From contig CM053029.1 in the NCBI GenBank assembly GCA_028564925.1, positions 579,350,989-579,414,988 of the forward strand: DNA of 64,000 bases, written 5' to 3'. Numbering within the stretch: position 1 is the first letter of the stretch; each line of letters opens with the position of its first letter. This document shows positions 1-10,707 of the stretch, in pieces. The position numbers were made by a program, and so were the translations under genes. The DNA comes from Lithobates sylvaticus (Eukaryota; Chordata; Amphibia; Anura; Ranidae). Under the pieces are notes generated by a model that made no database searches, was not told the origin of the DNA, and saw only the letters and a program-made list of their open reading frames with translations.

Positions 1-301
1 TGTCAGAAAATCCGATCATTCTGAACGTGGTGACGTTTGTTGCATACGACGGAACTACGTAGAGGCTAGTAGCCAATAGCTTTGGTCTCGTAATTTGATC
101 TGAGCATGCCTGGTCCGTTGGAATTCTCTACACATGATCAGAAAAAGTCCGATCGGACTTTGTTGTCGGAAAATTTGAGAGCAGGATCTCAAAATTTTTC
201 GACGGAAAAAGTCAGATGGAGCCCACACACGGCCGGATTTTCCGACAACATGGTCCAATCGGACATTTTCCGTCTGAATTTTTGACCGTGTGTATGGGGC
301 A
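1..301. repeat. Harbinger-like MITE, left end outside window
   Basis: This is the right-hand part of an approximately 420-bp non-autonomous element whose complete copies lie at 4600-5017, 11871-12291 and 61757-62173. It ends in a GTGTGTATGGGGCA terminus. Complete copies have TGCC...GGCA termini and 3-bp TAA or TTA duplications, which is the PIF/Harbinger pattern. It has no coding capacity; ORFs reading through it are artefacts of its short inverted motifs. Confidence 0.75.
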
Positions 302-491
302 ATAGACAACAAAGTCACAAAAAGTCCGATCGGATTTTGTTGTCGGAAAATTTGAGAGCAGGATCTCAAATCTTTTCCGTCGGAAATTCCGATGTAAAAA
401 GTCAGATGGAGCCCACATACGGACGGATTTTCTGACCACATGGTCCGATCGGGCATTTTCCGTTGGCATTTCCGACCGTGTGTATGGGGCA
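302..491. repeat. duplicated right half of the same MITE
   Basis: This stretch repeats positions 116-301 in direct orientation with some divergence, and ends in the same terminus followed by TAA at 492-494. It looks like a local tandem duplication of the right half of the MITE, or a second, 5'-truncated insertion. Confidence 0.65.
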
Positions 492-651
492 TAACAGAGT
501 TGGACATCTGGTCTGTTTCCATAGCCTGGATATTAACAATTTGGCTGCATACAATTTGTTAATTGATAAAAAATAAACTATTAATACATCTATTTCTGAA
601 AGCATTCTTGATTTACAGCATTTTTTCACACCTGCCTAAAACTTTTGCACG

Positions 652-654
<3 letters not shown>

Positions 655-716
<62 letters not shown>
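655..716. repeat. (TA)n microsatellite
   Basis: About 31 uninterrupted TA dinucleotides. TA is also the target of Tc1/mariner elements, but no transposon terminus is recognisable beside it. Confidence 0.95.
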
Positions 717-720
<4 letters not shown>

Positions 721-1714
721 TTTTATATTACCTTTAACCTCACCTTTACACCTAAATAACTTAGGCGTCCATCTTTTACGAAGCTTCCATTCCATTGTGC
801 TCATTTCAAGGTGACCTCCAATATAGTTGAAGACCCCATACATATTGGAACCTTGGAGAGAAAAAGGCGTTTGCAATAAGATTAAAAAGCAAAGGTTTTG
901 CAACCATATAGAAAGAAAAATAACACACTAATAATAGTTTTGCCTCACAGGCCCCGAGGAGCACTTAATCATATCAGTGTGGCCTGTTTCTGACACAGGC
1001 CTAGCCTGAAAACCATCCATAGCATTCTCGTTTGAAGCAATTCTATTTCATTCCAGCTTGTGTCCCATTGCTGGGAGCCGCTGACAGTTTCCTGAAGCCC
1101 TGGCATTGTTATCACGGTAGTAAGGTTCATGCAAATGACCTCCTGTCATAGACGGGACCTGACAGGTTCATTTGACCTTCAACATTGCAGATGAACTGCC
1201 AAGAGGTAGACAGAGAGAGGGAAGGAGGGAAGGAGCTGGCAAGTGAAAACATCTATGTTAATCCTATCATTTTTTTTCAGCATTTTCCCAGTGATGAAAT
1301 GATTAATATCTCTGGTATTTGACACACAAGGATTGCTCGGATAACCGGCAGTCATTCACACCCTAATATGGACACAGTCCTTCTACCTTTCCCCTTAAGT
1401 TTAAAAAAAAAAAGTGTTGTGTTCCCGTCCCCACATGTAGGTGTCCAATTTAAAAGTGACAAGAAGGGTGTAGAAAGGCTGTCAAAATCTATTAAACCAT
1501 TTACGCCTGACACTCAGAAGCTGAGATGGCCAAAATAATATCTGTTATCAGGGTGATGGTATCATCTTTTACTGGAGTCATGAGGTTACAACAATGGGGG
1601 GATTCTATCAACACTTTGGAAGTTTGCAATTTAGCCCTACATGGCCCATTTTTATCTGTTTTTCGTTCAAAGAGGAATTTAACTGTATCTGAGAACTATA
1701 AACTAAAAACGCTT
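717..1714. other. no recognisable feature
   Basis: I see no repeat terminus, RNA gene or credible coding exon here. The longest open frames are under 100 codons and show no family motif. It may be single-copy intergenic DNA or old decayed repeat. Confidence 0.5.
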
Positions 1715-1806
1715 ACTGTATATACTCGAGTATAAGCCGACCCGAATATAAGCCGAGGCATTATTGACTTGAGTATAAGACTAGGGTGAGAAATGCGCAG
1801 CTACTG
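1715..1806 (+). repeat. left part of TIR element E, interrupted
   Basis: It starts with a terminus containing TATACTCGAGTATAAGCCGA and continues at 3437 after a 1.6-kb insertion. The uninterrupted copy at 51177-51942 (opposite orientation) shows that these two pieces are one element. I recognise the termini as a widespread vertebrate repeat but cannot place its superfamily. Confidence 0.75.
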
Positions 1807-1885
1807 TAATGCCGCGTACATTTCTGAAGAAGTCTAAAACAAAAATCAAAAACAAATATTATATACCTTTCCATCAATTTACTAA

Positions 1886-2304
1886 AGCCTCATACACACG
1901 ATCGGACCGTGGACCAACTTTCCCGTGGATTTTTGTCCAAAGGGCGTTGGCCCCAAGTTGGTATTGCATACACACGGCAGGACTTTTTCAGCCAACTTTC
2001 ACCAAATCACTTGGTTTTTCTGCTCTTTACCGCCACTTTTGGTCAACTTCTGTATTGTTGTCTGATCTTTTGCATTGGTTCTGCATTGGTTTGTACAAAA
2101 GTCCGTTGGTTTTGTGTACACACGGTCGGACTTTGGTCCATCGGACTTTTGTTGGCAGAAAGTTGGTCCGTTCGCACAGGCAACAAAAGTCCGATGAAAC
2201 CTGGAAAAAGTTGGTCCGATGGAGCGTACACTCGGTCGGATGTTGGTCCAAAACAGCTAATTTGCATGTTGGTTGTCAAAAAGTCCGATTGTGTGTACGG
2301 GCCT
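1886..2304. mobile_element. Harbinger-like MITE in block copy A only
   Basis: A 419-bp element with AGCCTCATACACACG and (reverse complement of the right end) AGGCCCGTACACACA termini. TAA lies on both sides (1883-1885 and 2305-2307). Copy B has a single TAA at 6507-6509 and no insert, which gives a direct empty site and fixes the TSD at 3 bp. Confidence 0.85.
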
Positions 2305-2436
2305 TAAGGCTAGCAGCATAAGGATTAAAATAGTTTATGCTGATTGAGAGAACCAAAACCAGAAAAGTTATATATTGCAGCTCACCAATCCTTAATAAGT
2401 GGTGGCTTCGTTAGTTCCATTGGACTAGTAGACGTA

Positions 2437-2830
2437 TGCCGCGTACACACGACTGGACTTTCCCACAGAAAAGGTCAGACAGAATCATTCCGTCGGATAT
2501 TCCCATTGTGTGTAGGCTTCATCTGACTTTTTTCTTCAAAAATTCAGAGGGACCTAGAAATTGAACATGCTTTAAATCTTTACGACGGAATCGGGAAAAC
2601 CGTTCGTCTGATGGACCAAATATGACGCAAGGGCAGCTATTGGCTTCTGGCTATTGAACTTCCTTTTCTAGTCCCGTCATACGTCATTGCGTTCGAAACG
2701 AACGGACTTTGGTGTGATCGTGTGTAGGCAAGTCCGTTTGGTCGGAACTCCATCAGAACTCCGTCGGAACTCCATCGGGAAGACCGTCGGAGTTTATTCT
2801 GACGGAAAGTCCAACCGTGTGTACGCGGCA
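2437..2830. mobile_element. MITE (TGCCGCG...CGCGGCA)
   Basis: A non-autonomous element with TGCCGCGTACACAC-type termini, flanked by GTA on the left and TTA on the right. It occurs at the matching place in block copy B (7093-7464), so it predates the duplication. The B copy is shorter by an internal deletion. Confidence 0.75.
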
Positions 2831-3007
2831 TTAGATGGACTTACATACAGTAAGTGACTAGCAAACTAGAGCTTAAAGCAAAACCAAGCCACCAAAATAA
2901 TTACCTTTACCTTCCAGCAATGCGGGGGTAACCAAAATTAGCTATACAATATTTTATATTTTGCACATCTTTCCCTGGATTCCAGAGACCAGTTATCTTC
3001 TCTCTAA

Positions 3008-3433
3008 TGCCGCGTACACACAGTCGGAATTCTCGTCGGAAAAAGCTCTGATGGTTTTCCCGTCGGAATCCCGACGGAATTTCGCTCAAACTGTCTTGCC
3101 TACACACGGTCACACCAAATTCCGACGGTCAATAACACCACAGCGTAAAATACGTTCGACGGCACTATAAAATGGAAGTTTAATGCTTCCGAGCATGCGT
3201 CAAATTGTTTCCGAGCATGCGTCGGAATTTTGCGTGTCGGAATTGCATACACACAATCGGGAAATCCGATAGAAAGGTTTTCCGTCAGAAAAATTAAGAA
3301 CAGGTTCTCAATCCAAAGTCCGTCGGAAATTCCAACAGAAAAAGACTGATGGGCATACACACGGTCGGAAAATCCGATGAAAAGCTCCCATCGGACTGTT
3401 TCCATCGGAAATTCCGACCTTGTGTACGCGGCA
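3008..3433. mobile_element. MITE (TGCCGCG...CGCGGCA), TAA TSD
   Basis: A 426-bp element between TAA at 3005-3007 and 3434-3436, matched by 7642-8070 in block copy B. Its right end is also the right end of the whole 1.6-kb block. Confidence 0.8.
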
Positions 3434-3436
3434 TAA

Positions 3437-4064
3437 GTGGAAAAGAGGGTCAACAGTGCCCATTTTCAGCCTCACTGTGCCCATTTGCATGCCTCACTGT
3501 GCCCATTTGCAGCCATAGGTCCCCCAAACTTCAAACTTGGTAGTTAAGGGTTCCTAGATGTCCCCTAGCTGCAGCCAAAATTTGGGGTCTCTGGACCCAA
3601 AGGGTCCCGAAATGACATTGCTGCAGATGGACACAGTTGACCGACTTTGGGGCCCTGTATCCGGGGGCCACTTGGTGCTAGGAACCCTAGCACCAAGTGG
3701 CCCCGAGATACAGGGCCCCAAAGTCGGGTCGGAAAATGTCAAGCACTTTTCTGCAGCATAGAATGACATTTTCCGAACCGTCTTTGGGGCCCCGTATCTC
3801 AGGGCCACTTAATGCTAATGCCAAATTTGGATATGTTGTAGTGTTGGTTCCATTTGGGTTTGCACGCCAAATTATTTGGGTTTGCACGCCAAATTTGGGG
3901 TTCCTAGCACCAAGTGGCCCCGAGATATGGGGGCCCCAAAGTAGGGTCAGAAAATGTCATTCTATGCTGCAGAAAAGTGATTGACTCGAGTATAAGCCGA
4001 GGGGGGCATTTTCAGCACAAAAAAATGTGCTGAAAAACTCGGCTTATACTCGAGTATATACGGT
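3437..4064 (+). repeat. right part of element E
   Basis: Continuation of 1715-1806. It contains several imperfect inverted copies of a motif around CACCAAGTGGCCCCGAGATA, so it folds back on itself, and ends in TACTCGAGTATATACGGT. It is the reverse complement of the bulk of 51177-51942. Confidence 0.75.
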
Positions 4065-4599
4065 GCGCTTTCATTCAATTTTAATATTCAAAGCAAACTC
4101 CCCCATCCATCCATGTTTCCCTGATTTATTTTGTTAAGAAATCACTTTGAAAAACATTCCCCCTAGCATTTCTAGCCACGGCCATCTTGAGTAAGGGCAG
4201 ATGATTGATGTAGCATTTACTTCCTGGAATCCTTTTTTGCCTTTGCTTTTTCCAACTTGTGGGCATTATGGACCTTTCCCTACACAGTGGGTTTCCTACA
4301 TAAAATTGTTGGCTAGATGTGCCATCACCAATTCACACACTTCATGGATTTACACCCTTTCCATGCAGACCAATTTGATGCAGTGTGTGGCGTATGGTCT
4401 GAGCACTGACAGGCTGACCCCCACCCCTTCAACCTCTGCAGTAATGCTGGCAGCACTCACATGTCTATTTCCCAAAGACAACCTCTGGATATGATGCTGA
4501 GCACGTGCACTCAACTTCTTTGGTCGACCATGGCCAGGCCGCTGTATGATCTTGGCCACTGTGCTGCAGCTCAGTTTCAGGGTCTTGACAATCTTCTTA

Positions 4600-5017
4600 T
4601 GCCCTGTACATGCGGTCGGACTTTCCGCCAGAAAATGTGCGATCGGATTGTGTTATCGGAAATTCTGATCGTGTGTGCGCTCCATCGGACTTTTTCCATC
4701 GGAATTTACAACACACAAAGTTTGAGAGCTGGATCTAAAATTTTCCGACAGCAAAATCCGATAGTTTAAAATTCCGATCGTGTGTAGACAAATCCGAAGC
4801 ACAAAGTGCCACGCATGCTCAGAATAAATTAAGAGACGAAAGCTATTGGCTACTGGCCCGTTTATAGTCCCGACGTACATGTTGTACGTCACCTCGTTCT
4901 GAACGATCGGATTTTCTGACAACTTTGTGCGACCGTGTGTATGCAAGACAAGTTTGGCCCAAAAGATTTTTTGTGACGGATTTTGTCGTCGTAATGTCCG
5001 ACCGTGTGTACAGGGCA
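4600..5017. mobile_element. Harbinger-like MITE inserted in Tc1 coding sequence
   Basis: A 418-bp element, TGCCCTGTAC...GTACAGGGCA, with TTA at 4597-4599 and 5018-5020. Removing it and one TTA restores the continuous Tc1 N-terminal reading (DGLG to YKK), which independently confirms the TSD. Confidence 0.9.
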
Positions 5018-5030
5018 TTATAGCCTAGGC

Positions 5031-5166
5031 CAGTGATGGTGAACCTTGGCGCCCCAGATGTTTTGGAACTACATTTCCCATGATGCTCATGCACTCTGCA
5101 GTGTAGTTGAGCATCATGGGAAATGTAGTTCCAAAACATCTGGGGTGCCAAGGTTCACTATCACTG
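5031..5166. mobile_element. palindromic hAT-type MITE, 8-bp TSD
   Basis: A 136-bp foldback with about 60-bp arms and CAGTGAT...ATCACTG termini, between GCCTAGGC at 5023-5030 and 5167-5174. CA...TG-type ends with an 8-bp duplication are diagnostic of hAT. It lies 13 bp from the preceding MITE inside the same Tc1 relic. Confidence 0.9.
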
Positions 5167-5602
5167 GCCTAGGCCATCTTTATGTAGAGCAACAATTTTT
5201 TCAGATCCTCAGAGAGTTCTTTGCCATGAGGTGCCATGTTGAACTTCCAGTGACCAGTATGAGAGAGTGAGAGCGATAACACCAAATTTAACTCCCTATT
5301 CACCTCTGAGACATTTTAACACTAACGAGTCACATGACACCGGGGAGGGAAAATGGCTAATTGGGCCCAATTTGGACATTTTCACTTAGAGGTGTACTCA
5401 CTTTTGTTGCCAGCGGTTTAGACATTAATGGCTGTGTGTTGAGTTATTTTGAGGGGACAGCAAATTTACACTGTTATACAAGCTGTACACTCACTACTTT
5501 ACATTGTAGCAAAGTGTCATTTCTTCAGTGTTGTCACATGAAAAAGATATAATAAAATATTTGCAAAAATGTGAGGGGTGTACTCACTTTTGTGAGATAC
5601 TC

Positions 5603-5629
5603 TATATATATATATATATATATATATAT
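5603..5629. repeat. (TA)n microsatellite
   Basis: A short TA run directly abutting the Tc1 terminus, probably expanded from the TA target site. Confidence 0.85.
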
Positions 5630-5837
5630 TTAGGGATGGAGGCATATTGCTTGTGGTGCTTCAGACCACAATTATTTTTTCTTTATATGGAATCCATCTG
5701 CCCTTAGCTCAGCCATGCAGGCAGGTGGGTGTGCTTAGCTGAGAAAGCCCTTCCTCCTCCGAAAAAAAAAAAAATGCCCATGAAGAAGACTCCTGAGATT
5801 TTAGACTAGGCCAGAAACCAGGAAGAAACTGAAGAAG

Positions 5838-6383
5838 TCTAAAAGTAGCAAGAATGAAGATATGGGATTTTAAAGGTACGTATTAAAGACAATCAAATCA
5901 AATTTGAATGTAAAAAAAGATACAAATAGTTTTATTGAAAAACACAGATAAAAAGTAGCGAGTACAGTTACATCCAAAGTCATAGGTACATACACCTAAT
6001 TCCTATTACAGACAGTGATGATACTGTATTCACATATATATGATCATACGTCCAGCAAACTTCTACATGTTTCGCCGAGATGGCTTCATCAGGAAAGTGG
6101 GCGAGATCATTTAAGTTTAAAACAAGAAAGAATTTATATAATGTATCCAACCTTAGGTGTATAAAGAGAAAAAATATACAAATTAGTATAGCATATATCA
6201 AAGAAACAATACAAAAATTAATTAAGTGCATCAAACATGACCCCACTGAGTCAACAAAGGTTCCATGGTGAAATTATTTATAACAAAAGCTATAGTTGTA
6301 TCTTTTTTACATTAAAATTTGATTTGATTGCCTTTAAGACATACCTTTAAAACCCCATATCTTCATTCTTGCTACTTTTTAAC
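5838..6383 (-). repeat. inverted-arm element with hammerhead-like module
   Basis: Two arms of about 87 bp (5838-5925 and 6297-6383) are inverted copies of each other. On the minus strand at 6093-6062 there is CTGATGA, then a GCC/GGC stem, then GAAACATG. This resembles a hammerhead ribozyme core, and is followed about 150 bases later by CAATAAAACT. The layout matches the PLE terminal repeat at 43893 onward, so this may be a short PLE derivative. The A immediately after CTGATGA is not paired as in the consensus, so activity is uncertain. Confidence 0.45.
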
Positions 6384-6597
6384 TTAAAAGGGATGTTGGT
6401 ACCATTATTTGTGTAATTCATTTGGAACGTGATCTCTAACTACATTTCTGAAGAAGTCTAAAACAAAAATCAAAAACAAATATTATATACCTTTCCATCA
6501 ATTTACTAAGGCTAGCAGCATAAGGATTAAAATAGTTCATGCTGATTAAGAGAACCAAAACCAGAAAAGTTATATATTGCAGCTTACCAATCCTTAA

Positions 6598-7047
6598 AGT
6601 GGTTGTAAAGTCAACATTTTGACTTTTACCTACAGGTAAGCCTATAATGAGGCTTACCTGTAGGTAAAAAAAAATCTCCTAAACCTGTACGGTTTAGGAG
6701 ATATTCCCTGTGCAATGCGCCGCTGACTGCAGCGGCGCATGCGCACGGGGGATTCTCCGCTGAAAGGCCGGCAGAATCCGAACCCTGCCGGGAAGAAGTC
6801 TCCCGTGCGCATGCGCGGGAGTGACGACATCGCGGCTCCAGCCACTCACAGCGCTGGAGTCGCGATACCCGGAAGACACGCCGAGGCAACATGTCAGCGA
6901 CCTCGGCGTGGACCAGGTGAGTCACCGACACCTCGTTCTAAGGTAAGTATTTCATAATGAGCTAGTATGCGGTGCATACTAGCTCATTATGCCTTTTCCC
7001 TTACAGGTGTGTGAAAAAAAAAAAGTTTCAGCGGATATACTCCCGCT
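6598..7047. mobile_element. piggyBac-like MITE, TTAA site
   Basis: A 450-bp element between TTAA at 6594-6597 and 7048-7051, with AGTGGTTGTAAAG at the left and ATACTCCCGCT at the right. Block copy A has one TTAA (2392-2395) and no insert, a clean empty site. It contains inner inverted repeats (CCTACAGGTAAGCC near 6640 and 6655) and a CpG-rich core. A relative is at 55441. Confidence 0.9.
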
Positions 7048-7092
7048 TTAATAAGTGGTGGCTTCATTAGTTCCATTGGACTAGTAGACGTA

Positions 7093-7464
7093 TGCCGCGT
7101 ACACACGACCGGACTTTCCCACAGAAAAGGTCAGACGGAATCATTCCGTCGGATATTCCGATCGTGTGTGGACTTCATCTGACTTTTTTCTTCAAAAATT
7201 CAGACGGACCTAGAAATAGAACATGCTTTAAATCTTTACGACGGAATCGGGAAAACCGTTCGTCTGATGGACCAAATATGACGCAAGGGCAGCTATTGGC
7301 TTCTGGCTATTGAACTTCCTTTTCTAGTCCCGTCATACGTCATTGCGTTTGAAACGAACGGACTTTGATGTGATGGTGTGTAGGCAAGTCCGTTCGGGCG
7401 GAACTCCATCAGAACTCCGTCGGAAGTTTATTCTGACGGAAAGTCCAACCCTGTGTACGCGGCA
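7093..7464. mobile_element. MITE, partner of 2437-2830
   Basis: Same position in block copy B, internally shortened near 7420. Termini TGCCGCG and CGCGGCA. Confidence 0.75.
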
Positions 7465-7641
7465 TTAGATGGACTTACATACAGTAAGTGACTAGCAAAC
7501 TAGAGCTTAAAGCAAAACCAAGCCACCAAAATAATTACCTTTACCTTTCAGTAATGCGGGGGTAACCAAAATTAGCTATACAATATTTTATATTTTGCAC
7601 ATCTTTCCCTGGATTCCAGAGACCAGTTATCTTCTCTCTTA

Positions 7642-8070
7642 TGCCGCGTACACACAGTCGGAATTCTCTTCGGAAAAAGCTCTGATGGTTTTCCCGTCGG
7701 AATTCCGACGGAATTTCGCTCAAACTGTCTTGCCTACACACGGCCACACCAAATCCCGATGGTCAATAACACCGCGGCATAAAACACGTTCAACTGCACT
7801 ATAAAAGGGAAGTTTAATGCTTCCGAGCATGCGTCAAATTGTTTCTGAGCATGTGTCGGAATTTTGCGTGTCGGAATTTCATACACACGATCGGAAAATC
7901 CGATAGAAAGGTTTCCTGTCGGAAAAATTAAGAACAGGTTCTCTTTAAGAACAGGTTCTCAATCCAAAGTCCGTCGGAAATTCCGACAGAAAAAGACCGA
8001 TGGGCATACACACGGTCGGAAAATCCGATGAAAATCTCCCATCGGAAATTCCGACCGTGTGTACGCGGCA
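7642..8070. mobile_element. MITE, partner of 3008-3433
   Basis: Flanked by TTA (7639-7641) and TAA (8071-8073). It carries a short internal duplication of TTAAGAACAGGTTCTC near 7930 that is absent from copy A. Confidence 0.75.
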
Positions 8071-8396
8071 TAAGATGTGATCATCCTCAAAATTCATCAG
8101 AACGTGTAGTTTTCAAGAAGGTTTATAAAAGTACTACATACTTCATGATTGACCTATATAATCCATTGCAGCCCAGCTGCAACCTCACCTCTTTGTTCCT
8201 CTCTCCTCCAGGGATTATTATAAGCAGCATCTTCGGGTTGCCAGGTGAATCTCCTGGTGATGCTGTGACAGCAATGAAGTGTTAGAATTATTGATGGTAT
8301 TGGTCATTTACTAGGCACAGTATTGCTTTCCTTAGTTGCTTTCTTGTCATGCCTATGGATGTAGGATCACGCCCGCACTACCATAAGGTGGCTTAA

Positions 8397-9693
8397 CCAC
8401 TTCAGTCCCGGAAGATTTTACCCCCTTCCTGACCAGAGCACTTTTTGCGATTCGGCACTGCGTCGCTTCAACTGACAATTGCGCGGTCGTATGACATTGC
8501 ACCCAAACAAAATTGACGACCTTTTTTTCCCACAAATAGAGCTTTCTTTTGGTGGTATTTCATCACCTCTGCGTTTTTAATTTTTTGTGCTATAAACAAA
8601 AAAAAAGTGACAATTTTGAAAAAAAAAGCAATCGTTTTAACTTTTTGCTATAATAAATATTGCCAAAAATATATAAAATATATATATTTTTCCTCAGTTT
8701 AGGCTAATATGTATTCTACATATTTTTGTTAAAAAAAATCGCAATAAGCGCATATTGATTGGTTTGCACAAAAGTTATAGCATCTACAAAATAGGGGATA
8801 GTTTTATGGCATTTTTATTATTCATTTTTTTTTTATTAGTAATGGCGGCGATCTGCGGTTTTTATCGTGACTGCAACATTATGGCGGACACGTCGGACAC
8901 TTTTGACACTATTTTGGGACCACTGCCATTTATACAGCGATCAGTGCTATAAAAATGCACTGATTACTGTGTAAATTACACTGGCAGTGAAGGGGTTAAC
9001 CACTAGTGGGCGATCAAGGGGTTAAGTGTGTCCTAGGGAGGTGTTCTAATTGTGGGGGAGCCGGGTCAATAGTAAGGTCAGTATTGAGCAATGGTCCTGT
9101 GCAAAGCTCAGATTTAAATATGCCACTTGTCATTTGTAGATGTACCCAAATGCTTGTGAGTACATTGTGATGTGTGCTTGCTTTAAACTTAAGTGTGGTT
9201 ATGCACACCAGGGACTTGCAGTCAGGGGAGGCCGATGAGGCAGAGCCATGAACATAAAAAAAAGAATTGAGCTTCAAGGGTCGAAGTTTAATGACCTGAG
9301 GTCACAGAGACCCCAAATTTGGGGGGTAGGTAGCCTAAGTCCTACCCCATCCCTGTGCTATACAAATGCACTGATTCCTGTGTAAATGTCACTAGCAGTG
9401 AAGGGATTAACCAGGAGGTGGCAGTGTAGGGATTAAGTGTGTCCTAGGGGCGTGTTACTAACTGTGGGGGGCATGGCTGTGTTACTGATCACTGATCTCT
9501 GCTCCAATCACAGGGAGCAGAGATCAGTGTCGCTGTTTACTTCCGCATCTCCCCATTCGTCCTTCCCGTGAGACAATTGCGGGTATCCCCGCAGCGATCG
9601 AGTCCGCGCATGTGGCGGCATATTCAAAGGGACGTACCTGTACGCCCTTATGCCTGTCCGTGCTATTCTGCCGACGTACATCATCGGAAGCAG
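8397..9693 (+). mobile_element. TTAA-flanked family R element (R1)
   Basis: Bounded by TTAA at 8393-8396 and 9694-9697, with CCACTTC at the left and GGAAGCAG at the right. It contains the family hallmark AATAGAGCTTTCTTTTGGTG (near 8536) and AT-rich inner sequence. About 120 bp (8935-9055) recur at 9357-9470, separated by about 300 bp of unrelated sequence, so this copy has an internal duplication or insertion. TTAA targets suggest a piggyBac-type origin; no transposase is present. Confidence 0.7.
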
Positions 9694-9697
9694 TTAA

Positions 9698-10703
9698 AGA
9701 TGATTTTACGCCAAGTCCATAGATACCCAACACGTCACACTTTAACATTGCGCACACTCGTGGAATGGCGCCAAACTTCAGTACTTAAAAATCTCCATAG
9801 GAGGCGCTTTAAATTTTTTTTACAGATTACATGTTTATAGTTACAGAGGAGGTCTAGTGCTAGAATTATTGCTCTCGCTCTAACGATCGCAGCATATGTA
9901 ACCTGTGTGTATCTGGCTCTGATACTACCCAGTGCCTCACCAGCCACTGACCTCACTGCACGTCCCTGATGCACACATGTATTAGCCCGGAAGCTGCCAT
10001 GATGTTTCTGGTAAGAAAGCAGAAGAAGTAATAGCTGAAAATGCAACCATTAACTGATTGTTACTTGCTTCAGCTTGAAGTTTAGCAAAGGTGTGATTCA
10101 CATTGGAGAATACAAAAATCCATATGCAGGTAAAACATTTCCCAAATACACATTTTATTTATTTTATTTAGAAGTTACCTTTAAGTCGTATCTTACTTGG
10201 GTAAACACAGCTCTGTTTTTTCAGCTAGCCCTTTGTGCCCTCACTCCGTACCTCCATATTATATAAATATATATAATCATCTGCCAAAAGAACCAGACTT
10301 CAGCTGTTTGCCCCCCAGGCCACTTTTATTGTTCCAAATTTTGCTAAGGGTCACAATTGTAAATTTACTAATATTTATCTTCCTGAACACTTGTATAAGA
10401 AAAATAAATCGTGATGCTCTAGGACCTAGCCCATGTCATGCCGCCTTCGCGCAAAATATGCCCTGTCTACCAGCTTTGTGATCCCATTACATTCTCTGTT
10501 ACTTGTTGGTTGAACTTTTGTAAGCTTAATATGGTTATAATCAGTTTGAAACGTTGTTGTTTTTTTTTTTTTAAATAAGTCATGGATATTACTTTTCATT
10601 TCTGAAAATGTTTAAAAAAAATTATAGAAATAAAAAAAATATATATATATATACACTTTTTGGATTTTTGAAAAAAAATATTCTTGATTTTAATAAAAGG
10701 TTC
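9698..10703. other. no recognisable feature
   Basis: AT-rich sequence with a short TA run near 10637-10652 and homopolymers. I found no repeat ends and no credible coding sequence. Confidence 0.5.
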
Positions 10704-10707
10704 TTAA

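Larger units (their letters stand above)
1810..3433 (+). mobile_element. 1.6-kb composite block (copy A) inserted in element E
   Basis: The block begins TGCCGCGTAC and ends GTACGCGGCA, and is flanked by TAA at 1807-1809 and 3434-3436. The intact element E at 51177-51942 has no insertion at this point. The block contains a stretch starting CATTTCTGAAG and three MITEs (1886-2304, 2437-2830, 3008-3433). A diverged direct copy B lies at 6441-8073 and lacks the first seven bases. The termini and TSD suggest the whole block moved as a unit using Harbinger-like ends. The alternative is that only the last MITE inserted and the rest arrived by recombination. Confidence 0.6.
4350..5602 (-). pseudogene. 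Tc1-like transposon relic with N-terminal transposase piece
   Basis: On the minus strand the transposase starts near 5233 with MAPHGKELSED, a typical Tc1-family N-terminus of the DNA-binding (paired-like HTH) domain. It reads to LHKDGLG near 5170, is interrupted by two nested insertions, and resumes at 4596 with YKKIVKTLKLSCSTVAKIIQ. Further on, GHGRPKKLSARAQHHIQRL is the second HTH and its GRP linker. After about residue 110 a frame change (AQTIRHTLHQIGLHGKG in another frame) ends it. The catalytic DDE domain is absent. The terminus near 5577-5602 matches Tc1-type ends of the GTGAGTAC kind. It is dead and old. Tc1 transposases normally have about 340 residues. Confidence 0.85.
6441..8073 (+). 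repeat. 1.6-kb block, copy B
   Basis: Direct, diverged copy of 1817-3436 with the same order of CATTTCTGAAG stretch, MITE, spacer and MITE. It lacks the MITE at 1886-2304 and carries a TTAA element (6598-7047) that copy A lacks. It ends in GTACGCGGCA plus TAA, but its left end has no TGCCGCG terminus. Confidence 0.85.
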
